Part shown: positions 34,540-44,938 of the stretch, piece after piece
Position numbering within the stretch: the first letter of the stretch is position 1
Layout of the letters: every line of letters starts with the position of its first letter
Source: Misgurnus anguillicaudatus
Lineage: Eukaryota; Chordata; Actinopteri; Cypriniformes; Cobitidae
Direction: 5' to 3'
NCBI RefSeq assembly: GCF_027580225.2
Contig: NW_027395283.1
Span: 4,716,501-4,780,500, forward strand
Length of the DNA stretch: 64,000 nt
Program-made: the position numbers and the translations under genes
The notes under the pieces: model-generated
The model's input: the letters and a program-made list of their open reading frames with translations, nothing else
Told to the model about the DNA's origin: nothing
Database searches by the model: none

Positions 34540-36140
34540 TTTTAATTTCTTTAAGACACTGCAAAACCATACTTGGCAACTACAGACTAATCTCAAATCT
34601 TCCATTTATAGGCAAGATCATTGAAAAGGTTGTTTTCAATCAGCTGAACAAATTCTTAAACTCAAATGGCCATCTGGACAATTTTCAATCTGGTTTCCGT
34701 CAGCATCAGAGCACAGAGACAGTGCTCATAAAGATAATAAATGATATTCGCTTAAACTCTGATTCAGGTAAAATATCAGTGCTGGTGCTACTAGATCTTA
34801 GTGCTGCCTTTGACACAGTAGATCACACTATACTCTTACATAGACTGGAAAACTGGGTAGGGCTCTCTGGGATGGTCCTCAAATGGTTTAAAACATACCT
34901 ACAAGGAAGAGGTTACTATGTGAACAGAGGTAACCATAAATCTGAGTGGACATCCATGACATGTGGAGTCCCACAGGGTTCAATTCTTGCACCGCTTCTG
35001 TTTAATTTGTATATGCTCCCACTTGGTCAAATAATGAAAAAGAACCAAATTGCTTACCACAGCTATGCAGATGACACCCAGATATACTTAGCCCTGTCAC
35101 CTAATGACTACAGCCCCATTGACTCTCTATGTAAATGCATTGATGAAATTAACTGTTGGATGCGTCAAAACTTCCTCCAGTTAATCAAAGACAAAACTGA
35201 AGTCATTGTATTTGGAAATAAAGATGAAACTCTCAAAGTTAACACATACCTTGATTCTAGGGGTCTAAAGACACAAAATAAAGTCAGAAATCTTGGTGTA
35301 ATTTTAGAGTCTGACCTTAATTTCAGTAGTCATGTGAAAGCAATAAGCAAATCAGCTTACTACCATCTCAGAAATATTGCCAGAATTAGCTGTTTTGTCT
35401 CAAGACAGGACTTAGAGAAACTTGTTCATGCTTTCATCACCAGCAGGGTGGATTACTGCAATGGACTTCTTACTGGGATCCCCAAAAAGACCATTAGACA
35501 GCTGCAGCTCATACAAAACACTGCTGCCAGAATTCTGACCAGAACCAAAAAATCTGAGCACATTACTCCAGTCCTCAGGTCCTTACACTGGCTACCTGTT
35601 ACATTTAGAATAGATTTTAAAGTTGTTACTCGTTTATAAATCACTTCATGGCTTAGGACCCAAGTACATGACAGATATGCTAACTGTATATAAACCTAAA
35701 AGATTACTCAGATCATTAGGATCCGGTCAGTTAGAAATACCAAGGGTTAACTCAAAACAAGGTGCGTCAGCATTTAGTTATTATGCCACCTCTAGCTGGA
35801 ATCAGCTTCCAGAAGAGATCAGATGTGCTTCAACACTAAACACTTTTAAATCTAGATTAAAAACACATCTGTGTTGCACTTTTAACTCAAGTCACTTTTA
35901 CTCCCGTTTTATTCTTTTTAACATTTTAAACTGTTTTTATTAAAATCACATTTATTTTCTTTAATTGTTATTCTAAATTCTCATGTATCTTTGTTTTTAT
36001 TGTGATTTTATCGTGTATCTCTTATTTTTACATTTTCTTTTTTCTCTTTTATATATTGTTTTCTCATTTCTATGTAAAGCACTTTGAATGACCTCTGTGT
36101 ATGAAATGTGCTATACAAATAAACTTGCCTTGCCTTGCCT
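34540..36140 (+). mobile_element. L2-like LINE 1, 5'-truncated
   Basis: It begins inside the RT domain and ends with a 3' UTR bearing AAAGCACTTTGAATGACC, ATGTGCTATACAAATAAA and a (CCTTG)n tail at about 36125-36140. This tail organisation is typical of fish L2-like LINEs. All of the endonuclease domain is lost. Confidence 0.8.
34545..35943 (+). pseudogene. L2-like reverse transcriptase remnant
   Basis: The frame reads NYRLISNLPFIGKIIEKV, then FQSGFRQHQSTETVL, RT motif A (LVLLDLSAAFDTVDH), motif B (GVPQGSILAPLLF) and motif C (YADD at 35064-35075). It continues into the thumb region SRVDYCNGLLTGIP and HWLPVTFRIDFK. A frameshift at about 35630 moves the rest (LLVYKSLHGLGPKY to the end at 35943) into another frame. 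The preceding ~50 hydrophobic residues from 34389 are not part of the RT; they are flanking DNA read in frame. RT copies RNA at the target site in living members, but this copy is dead. Confidence 0.85.
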
Positions 36141-36675
36141 ATTGACACATGCTTTTTAAATTAGCACTTAACAAGCCTAAAAAATGTTCTTCGATTTATT
36201 ATTATTATTATTATTATTAAATAAATATTTACATGTAGTATAGCTTGTGTTAATCTTTTTCTCATAGGGGAAAGACATGTAGCACCCTGCGTTCTGGATT
36301 TAAATAATAATTTTATTTATTTTAATAAACAAGGGTTAAGTAACGCGCCACACAAAATCACCACAAGGGAAATTCCTTTACCACGAAAGTCACCTAACTT
36401 TAGAGATTGCAAATATTGACAGTTTTGCATATTTTTAATATCAATCATCGAGATAGACGTTTATAATATGAAATATAGGTACTAATAAAGCCCTCAAGTT
36501 TCACCATGAAAGCAAATTAAAAATCGGAGAGATGTGTCTCTGTGTGTGCGCTTCATAGCTGCAGTGTCAGAGGCACAGAAACTGAGAAAAATATATAACA
36601 GGTAACAAATGCTGGACAAATTACAGAGATGCCAATTTGCACGGGACTAAAATTATCAGAGGACCTCGGTGTTCG
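36141..36675. other. Intergenic stretch between two LINEs
   Basis: It includes a short (ATT)n tract near 36200 and, at 36625-36675, ACAAATTACAGAGATGCC with GCACGGGACTAAAATTATC. This resembles, in direct orientation, the sequence at 40325-40375 beyond the LINE. Confidence 0.4.
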
Positions 36676-37835
36676 GCGAAATATGGTAGGTCCAGTCTTA
36701 TTGGGGTAATTTACCGTCCCCCTTATTCTTCAATGTACTTTATTCAGCAATTTACTGATTTTATTGGCAATATTGCCATAAAATATGACCGCTTTGTATT
36801 AGTTGGTGATTTCAACATCCATGTTTGCTGTCAGTCTAACCATCTTTCTAAGGAGTTTATCAATTTCATTGATTCTTTTAATCTGGTTCAGTGGATAACG
36901 GCCCCTACGCATGCTCACAGACACATTTTAGATCTTGTACTATCATTTGGGCTTACTGCTTCTAACATTGTTTTATCAGACGTGCCGCTCTCGGATCATA
37001 AGCCGATTTTATTCTCACTGTCACTTCCCACCCTCCTCCCTTAACCAAGAAAGCTTTTACACTCTCTCGTTCTTTTTTCGTCTTTTCGTCTAATTTCGGG
37101 GCAAATTTTAATCAGTGCTATCTGGACTCCTGTCCGCATGTATCCACGGACTTATCGCTATCTGATCTAGATGCCGATCAACATCTAAGTCTACTGAACT
37201 CTGCCTGGCTGGATGTTTTAAATATAACTGCTCCACTTAAGCCTTTTAAGCACAAAGCTACATCGGCTCCATGGCAAAACCCCGACACTCGACTGGCTCG
37301 TCAAACTTGCAGAAAGGCTGAGCGAAAATGGAAAAAGGACAAGCTACACACTTCCTTTCAACTATTTAAAGACAGCTTATCCGCCTATCAGTCTGCTGCC
37401 AAATCTGCAAAAGCTTCATATTTAATTTTGAAAAATCTTTCTCTCCTAAAGTTTTGTTCTCAGTTATAAATTCTGTTATTAACCCTCCTATGAAAAAATG
37501 CTCATGCTGCCTCTGTCTCTCTATGTGAAGGCTTTTTAAAACATTTTCTAGAAATTTTGAGACCCAATACTTGCTCTACCATTGCGACTATTGAGCCCCC
37601 CCTCCTGTGCCCGCTTCCTGGGATAATTTTGAACCTGTATCCCTCTCATCTCTTAAAAAAAAATAATTGAAACCACCAAACCATCCTTCTGTCCTTATGA
37701 CACCATTCACCCCAAATATTTAAAAACAATCGTTGACACTGTCGGGCCTGATCTGGTCTCCTTCTTTAATAAATGCTTGCTAACCGGCTCTTTTCCTACT
37801 ACCCTCAAGGTGGCGACTGTCACCCCACTTCTTAA
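36676..37835 (+). pseudogene. L2-like endonuclease and linker (5' half of ORF2 remnant)
   Basis: It opens with LIGVIYRPP, then LVGDFNIHV, ITAPTH, LDLVLS and SDHKPILFSL, the conserved blocks of the apurinic-type endonuclease (Asp/Asn/His catalytic signatures GDFN and SDH). After a stop at 37042 other frames continue with linker sequence (TAPLKPFKHK, PWQNPDTRLARQTCRKAERK). The RT N-terminus lies at about 37690-37835 and ends in the TPLL just before the insertion. Confidence 0.8.
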
Positions 37836-38760
37836 AGGGGAATTCCGCCCTAAAACGGAATTTAGGGTGTTTTTTCGTTGTTAACGAGTCAAACTTTCAT
37901 TTAAAAGCATATTTATGACTGAAGAGCAACATTTAAGATATTTAAGATGTTCGTTTTCTGGTAAACTGGCCTTTGAATGGGAGTGAATAGGGCATGTCGC
38001 ATGAGTGCACAAAATCTCTATTTTTACAACACTAAGAAGGCTCGACACAACGTGATACTTTACTCGAAGTATCACGTGGGTCTCTACACATGAACGCGAG
38101 CATTGAGAACATTGTTTGTGTACACAGATTTTAGTAAAAGCGAAAAGTTTGGAACAACTTACCGTGCTGTTAAACTGCGTCCCGCCGCCATCTTGCCAGT
38201 CATGAGCAATCGATCTCAGAATGCGACATAAGGAGGAAGGAGAGTAAAGATGGATAGCTCCTAAAGCATAGTTCCATATAAATGCACGGATAATTTGTTG
38301 TTTTGTCTCAAGTGAAAAACAATATTGACCCTGTAGTTGAAAAAGTAGCGTCCTATGGAGTCCATTCAATCGCATTCTGAAATCGATTGCTCATGACTGG
38401 CAAGATGGCGGCGGGACGCAGTTTAACAGCACGGTAAGTTGTTCCAAACTTTTCGCTTTTACTAAAATCTGTGTACACAAACAATGTTCTCAATGCTCGC
38501 GTTCATGTGTAGAGACCCACGTGATACTTCGAGTAAAGTATCACGTTGTGTCGAGCCTTCTTAGTGTTGTAAAAATAGAGATTTTGTGCACTCATGCGAC
38601 ATGCCCTATTCACTCCCATTCAAAGGCCAGTTTACCAGAAAACGAACATCTTAAATATCTTAAATGTTGCTCTTCAGTCATAAATATGCTTTTAAATGAA
38701 AGTTTGACTCGTTAACAACGAAAAAACACCCTAAATTCCGTTTTAGGGCGGAATTCCCCT
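37836..38760. mobile_element. T2/Kolobok-like palindrome, 925 bp, nearly perfect
   Basis: Arms of about 390 bp start AGGGGAATTCCGCCCTAAAA and end with the complement. TTAA flanks both sides (37832-37835, 38761-38764). The LINE coding sequence TPLLKKPSL is restored if the element and one TTAA are removed, which independently fixes the target duplication. The two arms give the same 64-residue frame on opposite strands (37881-38072 minus, 38521-38715 plus), an artefact of symmetry. Confidence 0.9.
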
Positions 38761-40132
38761 TTAAGAAGCCTTCACTAGACCCCTCTATTTTAAATAATTT
38801 TCGCCCAATCTCAGTTTTACCATTTACCTCAAAGATTTTAGAAAAAATTGTACTCGACCAACTACAGTCCTTTCTACATCTTAATGGTATATCTGAAACC
38901 TTCCAGTCTGGTTTTAAATCTGCTCACAGCACAGAAACGGCCCTCCTTAGAGTTTTAAATGACATCTTTTTAGCCTCTGACTCCGGTGACTCTGTGGTCT
39001 TGGTTCTCCTAGATCTCTCTGCAGATTTTGATGTGGACCACTCCACTTTGCTACTTAGATTAGAGTCTGAAGTGGGTCTTAAAGGCACAGTCTTTAAATG
39101 GTTTCAGTCATTTTTATCAAATAGACAATTTTTTATAAAATTAGATGACTTTTCCTCCTCTGTTGCTCCTCTTTCGTGTGGCCTCCCTCAAGGGTCGATC
39201 CTAGTGCCAATACTATTCTCCTTGTACATGCTCCCTTTGGGCTCTATCTTGAGAAGGCACGGGGTACGCTTCCATCCCTATGTGGACGATACGCAGATTT
39301 ATCTTCCCATTAAGAAAAATGATTCGTCTGCTATTAGAACGCTTTTAAAGTGTCTAGATGAGATCAAAATCTGGCTCGCCCAAAACTTTTTAACGTTAAA
39401 TGAAGATAAAACAGAGGTGATTGTTTTTAATCCCACTGACCACCCACAGGCTTCCACTGTAGATCTGGGCAGCCTTTCAGCTTTCAGATCCACCCGCGTG
39501 CGAGATCTGGGCTCCTTTTGGATGAGTCCTTAAAATTGGACAAACATATCTCCTCTGTTATTGGTGCAAGTTTCTACCAATTATGTCTACTATCTAAGGT
39601 TAAACATTTTTTAAATCACAAAATGCTCGAAATGGCCGTGCACGCTTTTATTACCTCTCGTATGGACTACTGCAACTCACTCTATAGCGGTATCTCCAAA
39701 GCACAAATTGCCCGTCTTCAACTCGTCCAAAATGCTGCGGCTCGCTTCCTTTATAACAGTCGCAAAAGCGACCATATCACTACCATCCTGAGATACCTGC
39801 ATTGGTTACCTATCCAACTCAGAATTGATTTTAAAATCCTGTTATTGGTATACAAATCGCTATACAACCTTGCCCCCAGTTATTTATCTGAGCTAGTTCA
39901 TCTCTATACTCCCGCCAGAAATCTCAAATCCAGTGATCAGCATCTCCTTTTAATTCCTCCATCAAAATTAAAACTTAGAGGGGATCGAGCCTTTTTGGTG
40001 GTAGGGCCCCGTCTATGGAACAACTTGCCGCTCAAGATTAGAGTGGCACCTTCTATATCTACTTTTAAGTCTCTTTTAAAAACCTGTTTGAGCTGGCAGA
40101 TTAATTTGTACTTGTATTTCACCGTAGTGTAA
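38761..40132 (+). pseudogene. L2-like reverse transcriptase (3' half of ORF2 remnant)
   Basis: It resumes with KKPSLDPSILNNFRPISVLP immediately after the palindrome. Motif A has lost a residue (LLDLSADFDVDH), motif B is GLPQGSILVPILF, and motif C reads YVDD (39279-39290) rather than the YADD of the other two copies. A frameshift near 39525 breaks the frame; the rest (DESLKLDKHISSV to VAPSISTFKSLLKT) ends at 40132. Not functional. Confidence 0.85.
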
Positions 40133-40342
40133 AACCCATTTGGTTTTACACTCATATTGTTCATGTACTTGAGTGCATTTGGTTTTTATTCTTGCTTTAT
40201 CTGTCTTTTCTATATTTTAAATGTAAAGCACTTTGGTCAGTCTTGTGGCTGTTTTAAATGTGCTCATAAATAAATGAACTTGAACTTGAACTAGGTGATT
40301 TTTTTCCGAGGAATTTTTACTTTACAAATTACAGACATGGCC

Positions 40343-40433
40343 GATTCGCACGGGATTAGGATCACAGACAACCTCTGTAATTATTACAAATCACAGGACG
40401 TCACCAGGTAATACTAATCCCGTGTGAATAGGG
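40343..40433. mobile_element. Short MITE-like inverted repeat
   Basis: ATTCGCACGGGATTAG and CTAATCCCGTGTGAAT are imperfect inverted ends about 90 bp apart. Similar ends occur at 33838 and 36640. Class unknown. Confidence 0.45.
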
Positions 40434-41640
40434 CTTTAAACTGAAATGTGTTCAGCACAACATTGAAGACTCGCAGCTCATTTATCTCTAAATCCAAATA
40501 TTGGACGTCTTTGCTTTTGTGTTTTGCATCAACACCTGTGAATAAAGTTGTGACAGGGTTATGTTTATCTCTGTGGAGCGTCTTTTCTTCTTTTAAAAAC
40601 AGTCTGTATACATCTGAGAACTGAGGAGAGCCGTTGATGAACTTTTAGGAGAGGAATGTTGTCCCATTCATGTCTGATACTGGATTCTAGCTGTTTAAGA
40701 GTTTTCTTTGTTGTATTTTTCACTTCAAATGTTTGTCAGATGGTTTTCAGATCTGGACTGTGCTCAGGACTCTTCTACTATAAACTCATGCTGTTGTAAT
40801 AGATGCAGTATGAAGTTTATCAATGTCTTACTGAAATAGACAAAGACAGATGAAAGCAGATGTTGCTCTTTCAGTATTGATGAGGTCTTTCCAGATGTGA
40901 AAGCTGCTCATTTAGACGCTAATCCTCCTCCATACCAACAGAGATGAAGACTTTTGATGTGAGCATTGATAACAAAGACCTACTACAAATAAAACAAACA
41001 TAAAACTATGCTAACTATAGTTAAGTCATGCTTGATTTTCTTAAGAACAATTCATCTCATGTGCATTACATCTCATGCTGCTTTCATTCTTCACTCATTC
41101 ATGTCAGTACAGTCTGCACACCAGCGACATCTCGTGGACTTTGATTGTATTGCATCAAATGAGTCATTCTGGACCAAACCCGAACTCAAAAGTAATATTT
41201 AATACATTTATAAACTGATGATTTTACCTTCTGCTGATGTAAAACATTTCTGTTAGTGTTGATGTAAAACTAAGAGTAAATACAAGGTGTCAGAATTTAT
41301 GTGTGAAACAGATCGAGTCATTCACTGTCTCTCTTTCATCTTTCTCTCAATCTCTCTCTCTCTGTGACATGAAATAAACATATTCAATAATCTAAACTTT
41401 ACTGATATTAATTGTGCAGACATCAGTATTACAAAACTGATTTGTATAAACTGAAAAAAATCACTGTATGGACAGCTGATATAATTGATAGAAGTACTAC
41501 AAGTTACTGCATTAACCTGAACAAAAATGATCCATTAATCTCATGAAGACTAAAAGACAGTCTACTGTTACACTGTCCACATGTGAAGCTGAGTTTATGA
41601 CATTTACTGTGACTGTACACGAGTGTTAGAAAACATTGAT
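40434..41640. other. Unassigned single-copy-looking stretch
   Basis: No frame, repeat or exon that I can support. It may include the decayed body of the copia element whose 3' end follows. Confidence 0.4.
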
Positions 41641-41861
41641 GGACTGAAATATCAATCTAGAGTTTATGAAGACAATCAGGGTGTCATAGCGTCAGCAAAA
41701 AATCCTGTAAACATGTGGACATTAAATGTCATTTTGTGAGGTCTGTGATAAAGGAGGACAGAAGTCTGAGATACTGTCCAACTGATGATATGATTGAAGA
41801 TATACTAACAAAACCAGCAACAAACATCATCAAATTTAACTCATTTATGTTTGCTGTATGA
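41641..41861 (+). pseudogene. Ty1/copia RNase H C-terminal remnant
   Basis: One frame reads VYEDNQGVIASAKNPVN (from 41662), matching the copia EDNQGAI-ALAKNPV block with its catalytic Asp. The continuation lies in another frame from 41712: HVDIKCHFVR, then LRYCPTDDMIEDILTKP, matching HIDIKYHFIR and YCPT-ADILTKP. It ends TGA at 41859-41861. A small deletion at the junction shifts the frame. This is the last domain of a copia polyprotein, 37 bp upstream of a candidate LTR. Unrelated to host genes. Confidence 0.75.
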
Positions 41862-41898
41862 ATTTTCTTCTGTTGAAATGATCAAATAGAAATGTGAG

Positions 41899-42117
41899 TG
41901 TTAAGATTTATAAGTATTGTGCTCTCATTTATATTTGATTTGTTTAACTTTTATTTTTGTGAGCCAGCCAATCACATTGCAGAGTGTATGTCATGTGACC
42001 TAATCAGTGACTGAATGAATGCAGATGTTTCTGTTTAAATAAAGTACGCCAGTCAAAAAGAGAAACTTTGATGTGAAACAGTATTCTGTGTTGTCTGTGT
42101 AAGTTACTTTTTTAACA
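41899..42117 (+). repeat. Candidate 3' LTR of the copia relic
   Basis: It starts TGTTAA and ends TTAACA, giving the TG...CA ends with a 6-bp inverted repeat. It holds TTTATAAG near the start and AATAAA near 42040, as expected for TATA and poly(A) signals, and lies directly downstream of the RNase H stop. 219 bp suits a small copia LTR. Confidence 0.6.
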
Positions 42118-42389
42118 GTAAACTTGTGTATTTCTGCACTCTCACACTAACATTTTCTACAGCAAACTACATTTTACTATTTCTTTACTAGAATAAATTC
42201 AAACATTTACTATACTATTTACTCCAGTTGATGAGTTAACTATAGTTAATGCTAGAGGATACTATAGTAAATACTGACTTTAATTAAATAGGCCTAACTG
42301 ATTTACACAGCACTTTATTTCATTATATTAATATTAAAACAATCAAATACCTGAACAGTCTGTGAACAATCATCCAGAATTCTCTCAGT

Positions 42390-42605
42390 TAGACTCTTGA
42401 AGATTGTGTCATGGGTGGTCTCATCAAGGAAAGGTTGAGATTTGAAACGGGGGTTACTATCATTTTAGTCAACCCATGTGTGCTAAAACACTGTCTCATT
42501 TTCATGATGGTAGTTTGTGAAGTTGTTACAGGATAAATTTCCAACCATTTGGAATGAGAATCTACCAAAATCTTTCTCAAGGGTCCTGTATAATCCACAT
42601 GTGTG
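42390..42605 (-). pseudogene. Ty3/gypsy integrase core remnant
   Basis: The minus strand reads HVDYTGPLRKILVDSHSKWL, then EIYPVTTSQTT and FSTHGL. This matches the start of the gypsy integrase catalytic core (D in HVDYTGP and VDSHSKWLE). The second Asp block (normally IVTDNG after HGLP) is destroyed. Only about 70 residues remain. Confidence 0.7.
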
Positions 42606-42776
42606 ACCAGCAGACATCAGATGATCACAGCCAGAACGCTCGTGTCGATGGTGCCGGCCGGTGATCAGACCCACACTCTGTGTCTGAGCTGTGATACGAG
42701 ACAGAGCTGTGATCAGACCTCATATCTGATCATGTGACAGTCTTTGTGTCTGTAATGTCTCTCCTTACACACTTAC

Positions 42777-42933
42777 GTGCTACAACCTGCAGGTTAAGGA
42801 CACAGGTGCTCTTTCCTATGATGTTTGACGCAGTGCACTGATACAGGCCGGATGTGCTGGTGCTGATGTTTCTCAGTGTCCCTGCATCTGATCTGAGAAC
42901 AGCACCATCAGTTATCTTATACATTTCATTCAT
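42777..42933 (-). CDS. Isolated Ig C2-type exon, CTX/IGSF11-like cell-adhesion receptor
   Basis: A 157-bp minus-strand exon has a good acceptor (GTGTTGAATGTGCAG) and donor (GCAC|GTAAGT at 42771-42776). It starts in phase 0 and ends in phase 1. It encodes the second half of an Ig domain: [20 protein letters not shown], then [13 protein letters not shown]. The YxC motif marks strand F. The extra cysteine in the G-strand (STCVLNL) is the mark of the membrane-proximal C2 domain of the CTX/CAR family; the wording is closest, from memory, to IGSF11. These are type I adhesion receptors. Neither the first half of the domain nor a transmembrane exon is seen nearby. The gypsy relic lies just 3' of it, so this may be a gene fragment. 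Confidence 0.5.
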
Positions 42934-43039
42934 CTGCACATTCAACACACACTTTAGATTTCAGTGGAGAAAATAAAGAAACTGTGAATAATGTAATTGT
43001 CTATGACACACTGCAGAATAACTGTAATAACACAAATGT

Positions 43040-43054
43040 CCTGTAGGTGGCAGT
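43040..43054 (+). promoter_or_regulatory. CTCF-like motif
   Basis: CCTGTAGGTGGCAGT differs from the core CCASYAGRKGGCRS at one position only. It sits between the minus-strand Ig exon and the plus-strand NLR promoter, where an insulator would make sense. Occupancy is not shown. Confidence 0.3.
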
Positions 43055-43559
43055 GGAGGCGGAGTTTTCTTTACATCTTTTGCATGTTTAATGTCTGATA
43101 ATTATCCTGATATTTTGTCTTTTTATTCAATGAAATGTTTATGTTAGCACAAATATATTTTATCTACACTTAATCTTTTAAACTAAAAGTGTGTGTTTTT
43201 TTAAGATCTCGCTGTGTTTATTAAATCAAACACTTGATAAAGTTCACACTATGATAAATACATGAATGTAAATGTAGTTCACACAAATAATAAAATATCA
43301 CTTAGTCTACATTATATTAAACTCATATGACTTTATTAGGCTTACATTAGTTAAACAAAAGAGGAGTAATTTTGATTTGAGTTTAATTATTGTTAATGCT
43401 GATCTTTGTTTCATGCAGTGAATGTAAACATATTGACTCACATTAATGATTAAGTCTCGTTTATAAATTAAATGTGTTAAATTATTTGTAATCAGATGTT
43501 TAATGTTTGTTTACTGTCAGCAGAGGGAGAAACACCTCAAACACTTCCTTATACAATAG

Positions 43560-43620
43560 TGACGTCACAGATGAAAGTGAAAGTAAATTGTTTCGTGTTT
43601 GTCTTCCGCCATTTTGAACA
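43560..43620 (+). promoter_or_regulatory. NLR-gene core promoter: CRE, IRF element, YY1-type initiator region
   Basis: A perfect CRE palindrome TGACGTCA (43560-43567) is followed by GAAAGTGAAAGTAAA (43573-43587), which fits a tandem IRF/ISRE element. CCGCCATTTTG near 43607 fits a YY1 site of the type found at +1 to +30 of TATA-less promoters. Probable 5' UTR donors follow (CAG|GTAGAG near 43620; TTCAG|GTGAGA near 43785). The motif set suggests interferon-responsive expression; this is inferred. Confidence 0.45.
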
Positions 43621-44047
43621 GGTAGAGTTGATTTCTTAACATATCGATGATCAAAGTGATTAATATAACATGTATAAACAGCTTTACGTGTATTTTTGTG
43701 TGTGTAGTTGATGTTAAAGTTGTAGTATTTTGAGAAAGTGAATCCAGTCAGATTGTGATGACAGCGAGTGTTCAGGTGTGTTCAGGTGAGATGAGACGCT
43801 TTTACTTCCTCATTCAGAGTTTCTTTAAATATTTAATCATTTATATTTAATTGTTTCTTAATATTAGTGTTATTTATTGAATGTTTTCTTAACGTAACTC
43901 TTAATTTAATTTGTGTTAATATTGTGTTAATGTGTTAATGACGCTGTTGTTTCTTTAACACTCAGGATTGATTTATCTGAATTATAATGTCTGTTTATTC
44001 ACTTTGATTTTAAGTTTAATTTGTGTCTGAATGTTATTTTCATTCAG

Positions 44048-44938
44048 TATCAGTTGTGGAGATCAGATTGATCAGATTCACCTCTGCAGCTTCATCATGG
44101 ATCAAACACAAACATCAACACATGAAGATTCTTCTCCAGGATGCAGGTACTTTATAGAAACACTTTATTAAATAATATTTATATAATAGAAAAATATTTA
44201 AGTGTTGTTTTTATCACAATCATTGAAAAAATAACAGTAATGTAATTTAGTAATGTAATGTAAAGTGTTAAATCTGTTTTGTGTTATAGTTCAGATCATC
44301 AGAAGAGATCAGATTCAGAGTTCAGCTGTGTGTCTATGAAGAGTGATGCGTCTATGGGTCATATAACCAACTTTAAGAGTGAAGAGACAAGACCCGCACA
44401 CAGGTATAAAATATCTTTACTACTATTATTGTAGTTTTTACAATCGTGTATTTTGTGAAAGAGATAAGAAATTATTCTTCATTATCAGACATATTCATAC
44501 ACAGAGAAAGCACCCATTTAAATTTACAGTCTTTGTATTAAAAAGTGAAAATGAGAAGATCATATGAAAGTTTTATTAGTAAGTTACATTCACAGCTGTG
44601 TAAAAACTGTAGAGTTAATAAAGTAATGTGAAAAATCTCACTAATATTAAAGTGTAAAGTGATTCTTGATTCTCATTCTTGCCGTTCAGACGAATCAGAA
44701 CAGAATCTGACTGTCAGAGGAGGAAGATTGAACAATCTGAGAATCAACTACAAGACTTCAATGAAATCATGAATCCTCATCTTACAAACTCTCTAACTTC
44801 ACAAAGGACGAGGACACAAGATTACAAAAACAGGAATATTTATAAAGCAGACGCTGAGGAAGGATTACACTCAAGAACAAACAACAAAGACTCACAAAGA
44901 TTAAGACACACAAGGGCAAAATATACTAACAAACACAG
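44048..44938 (+). CDS. N-terminal exons of a fish-type NLR (NLRC3-like / FISNA-NACHT family)
   Basis: Three coding exons with consensus splice sites, all in phase 2. Exon a: acceptor at 44047, ATG 44097, to 44146 (MDQTQTSTHEDSSPGC). Exon b: 44290-44403, containing SDSEFSCVSMKSDASMGHI. Exon c: 44690-44938, 83 codons, basic and hydrophilic (RRIRTESDCQRRKIEQSENQ onward). The SCVSMKSD-x-SM motif in short symmetric exons is characteristic of the expanded teleost NLR group, upstream of the FISNA and NACHT domains that drive sensing and oligomerisation in the cytosol. A donor (CAG|GTGAGT) closes exon c, but no FISNA/NACHT exon (normally one exon of about 2 kb) appears in the following 19 kb. It is either a very large intron full of transposons or a truncated gene. 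Confidence 0.6.

Larger units (their letters stand above)
36676..40292 (+). mobile_element. L2-like LINE 2, split by a TTAA palindrome
   Basis: It runs from inside the endonuclease domain through linker and RT to a 3' UTR with AAAGCACTTTGGTCAG, GTGCTCATAAATAAATG and an (ACTTGA)n tail ending near 40292. A 925-bp palindrome sits at 37836-38760. TAGGT occurs at both borders (near 36670 and 40291) and may be the target duplication. Confidence 0.8.

Noticed and set aside
34389..34544. Hydrophobic N-terminal extension of the RT frame as a membrane protein
   Set aside because: It is flanking DNA that happens to be in frame with a 5'-truncated LINE; no start context or homologous family recognised.
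37881..38715. Two frames sharing an identical 64-residue protein on opposite strands
   Set aside because: They are the two arms of a palindromic MITE; the identity follows from symmetry.
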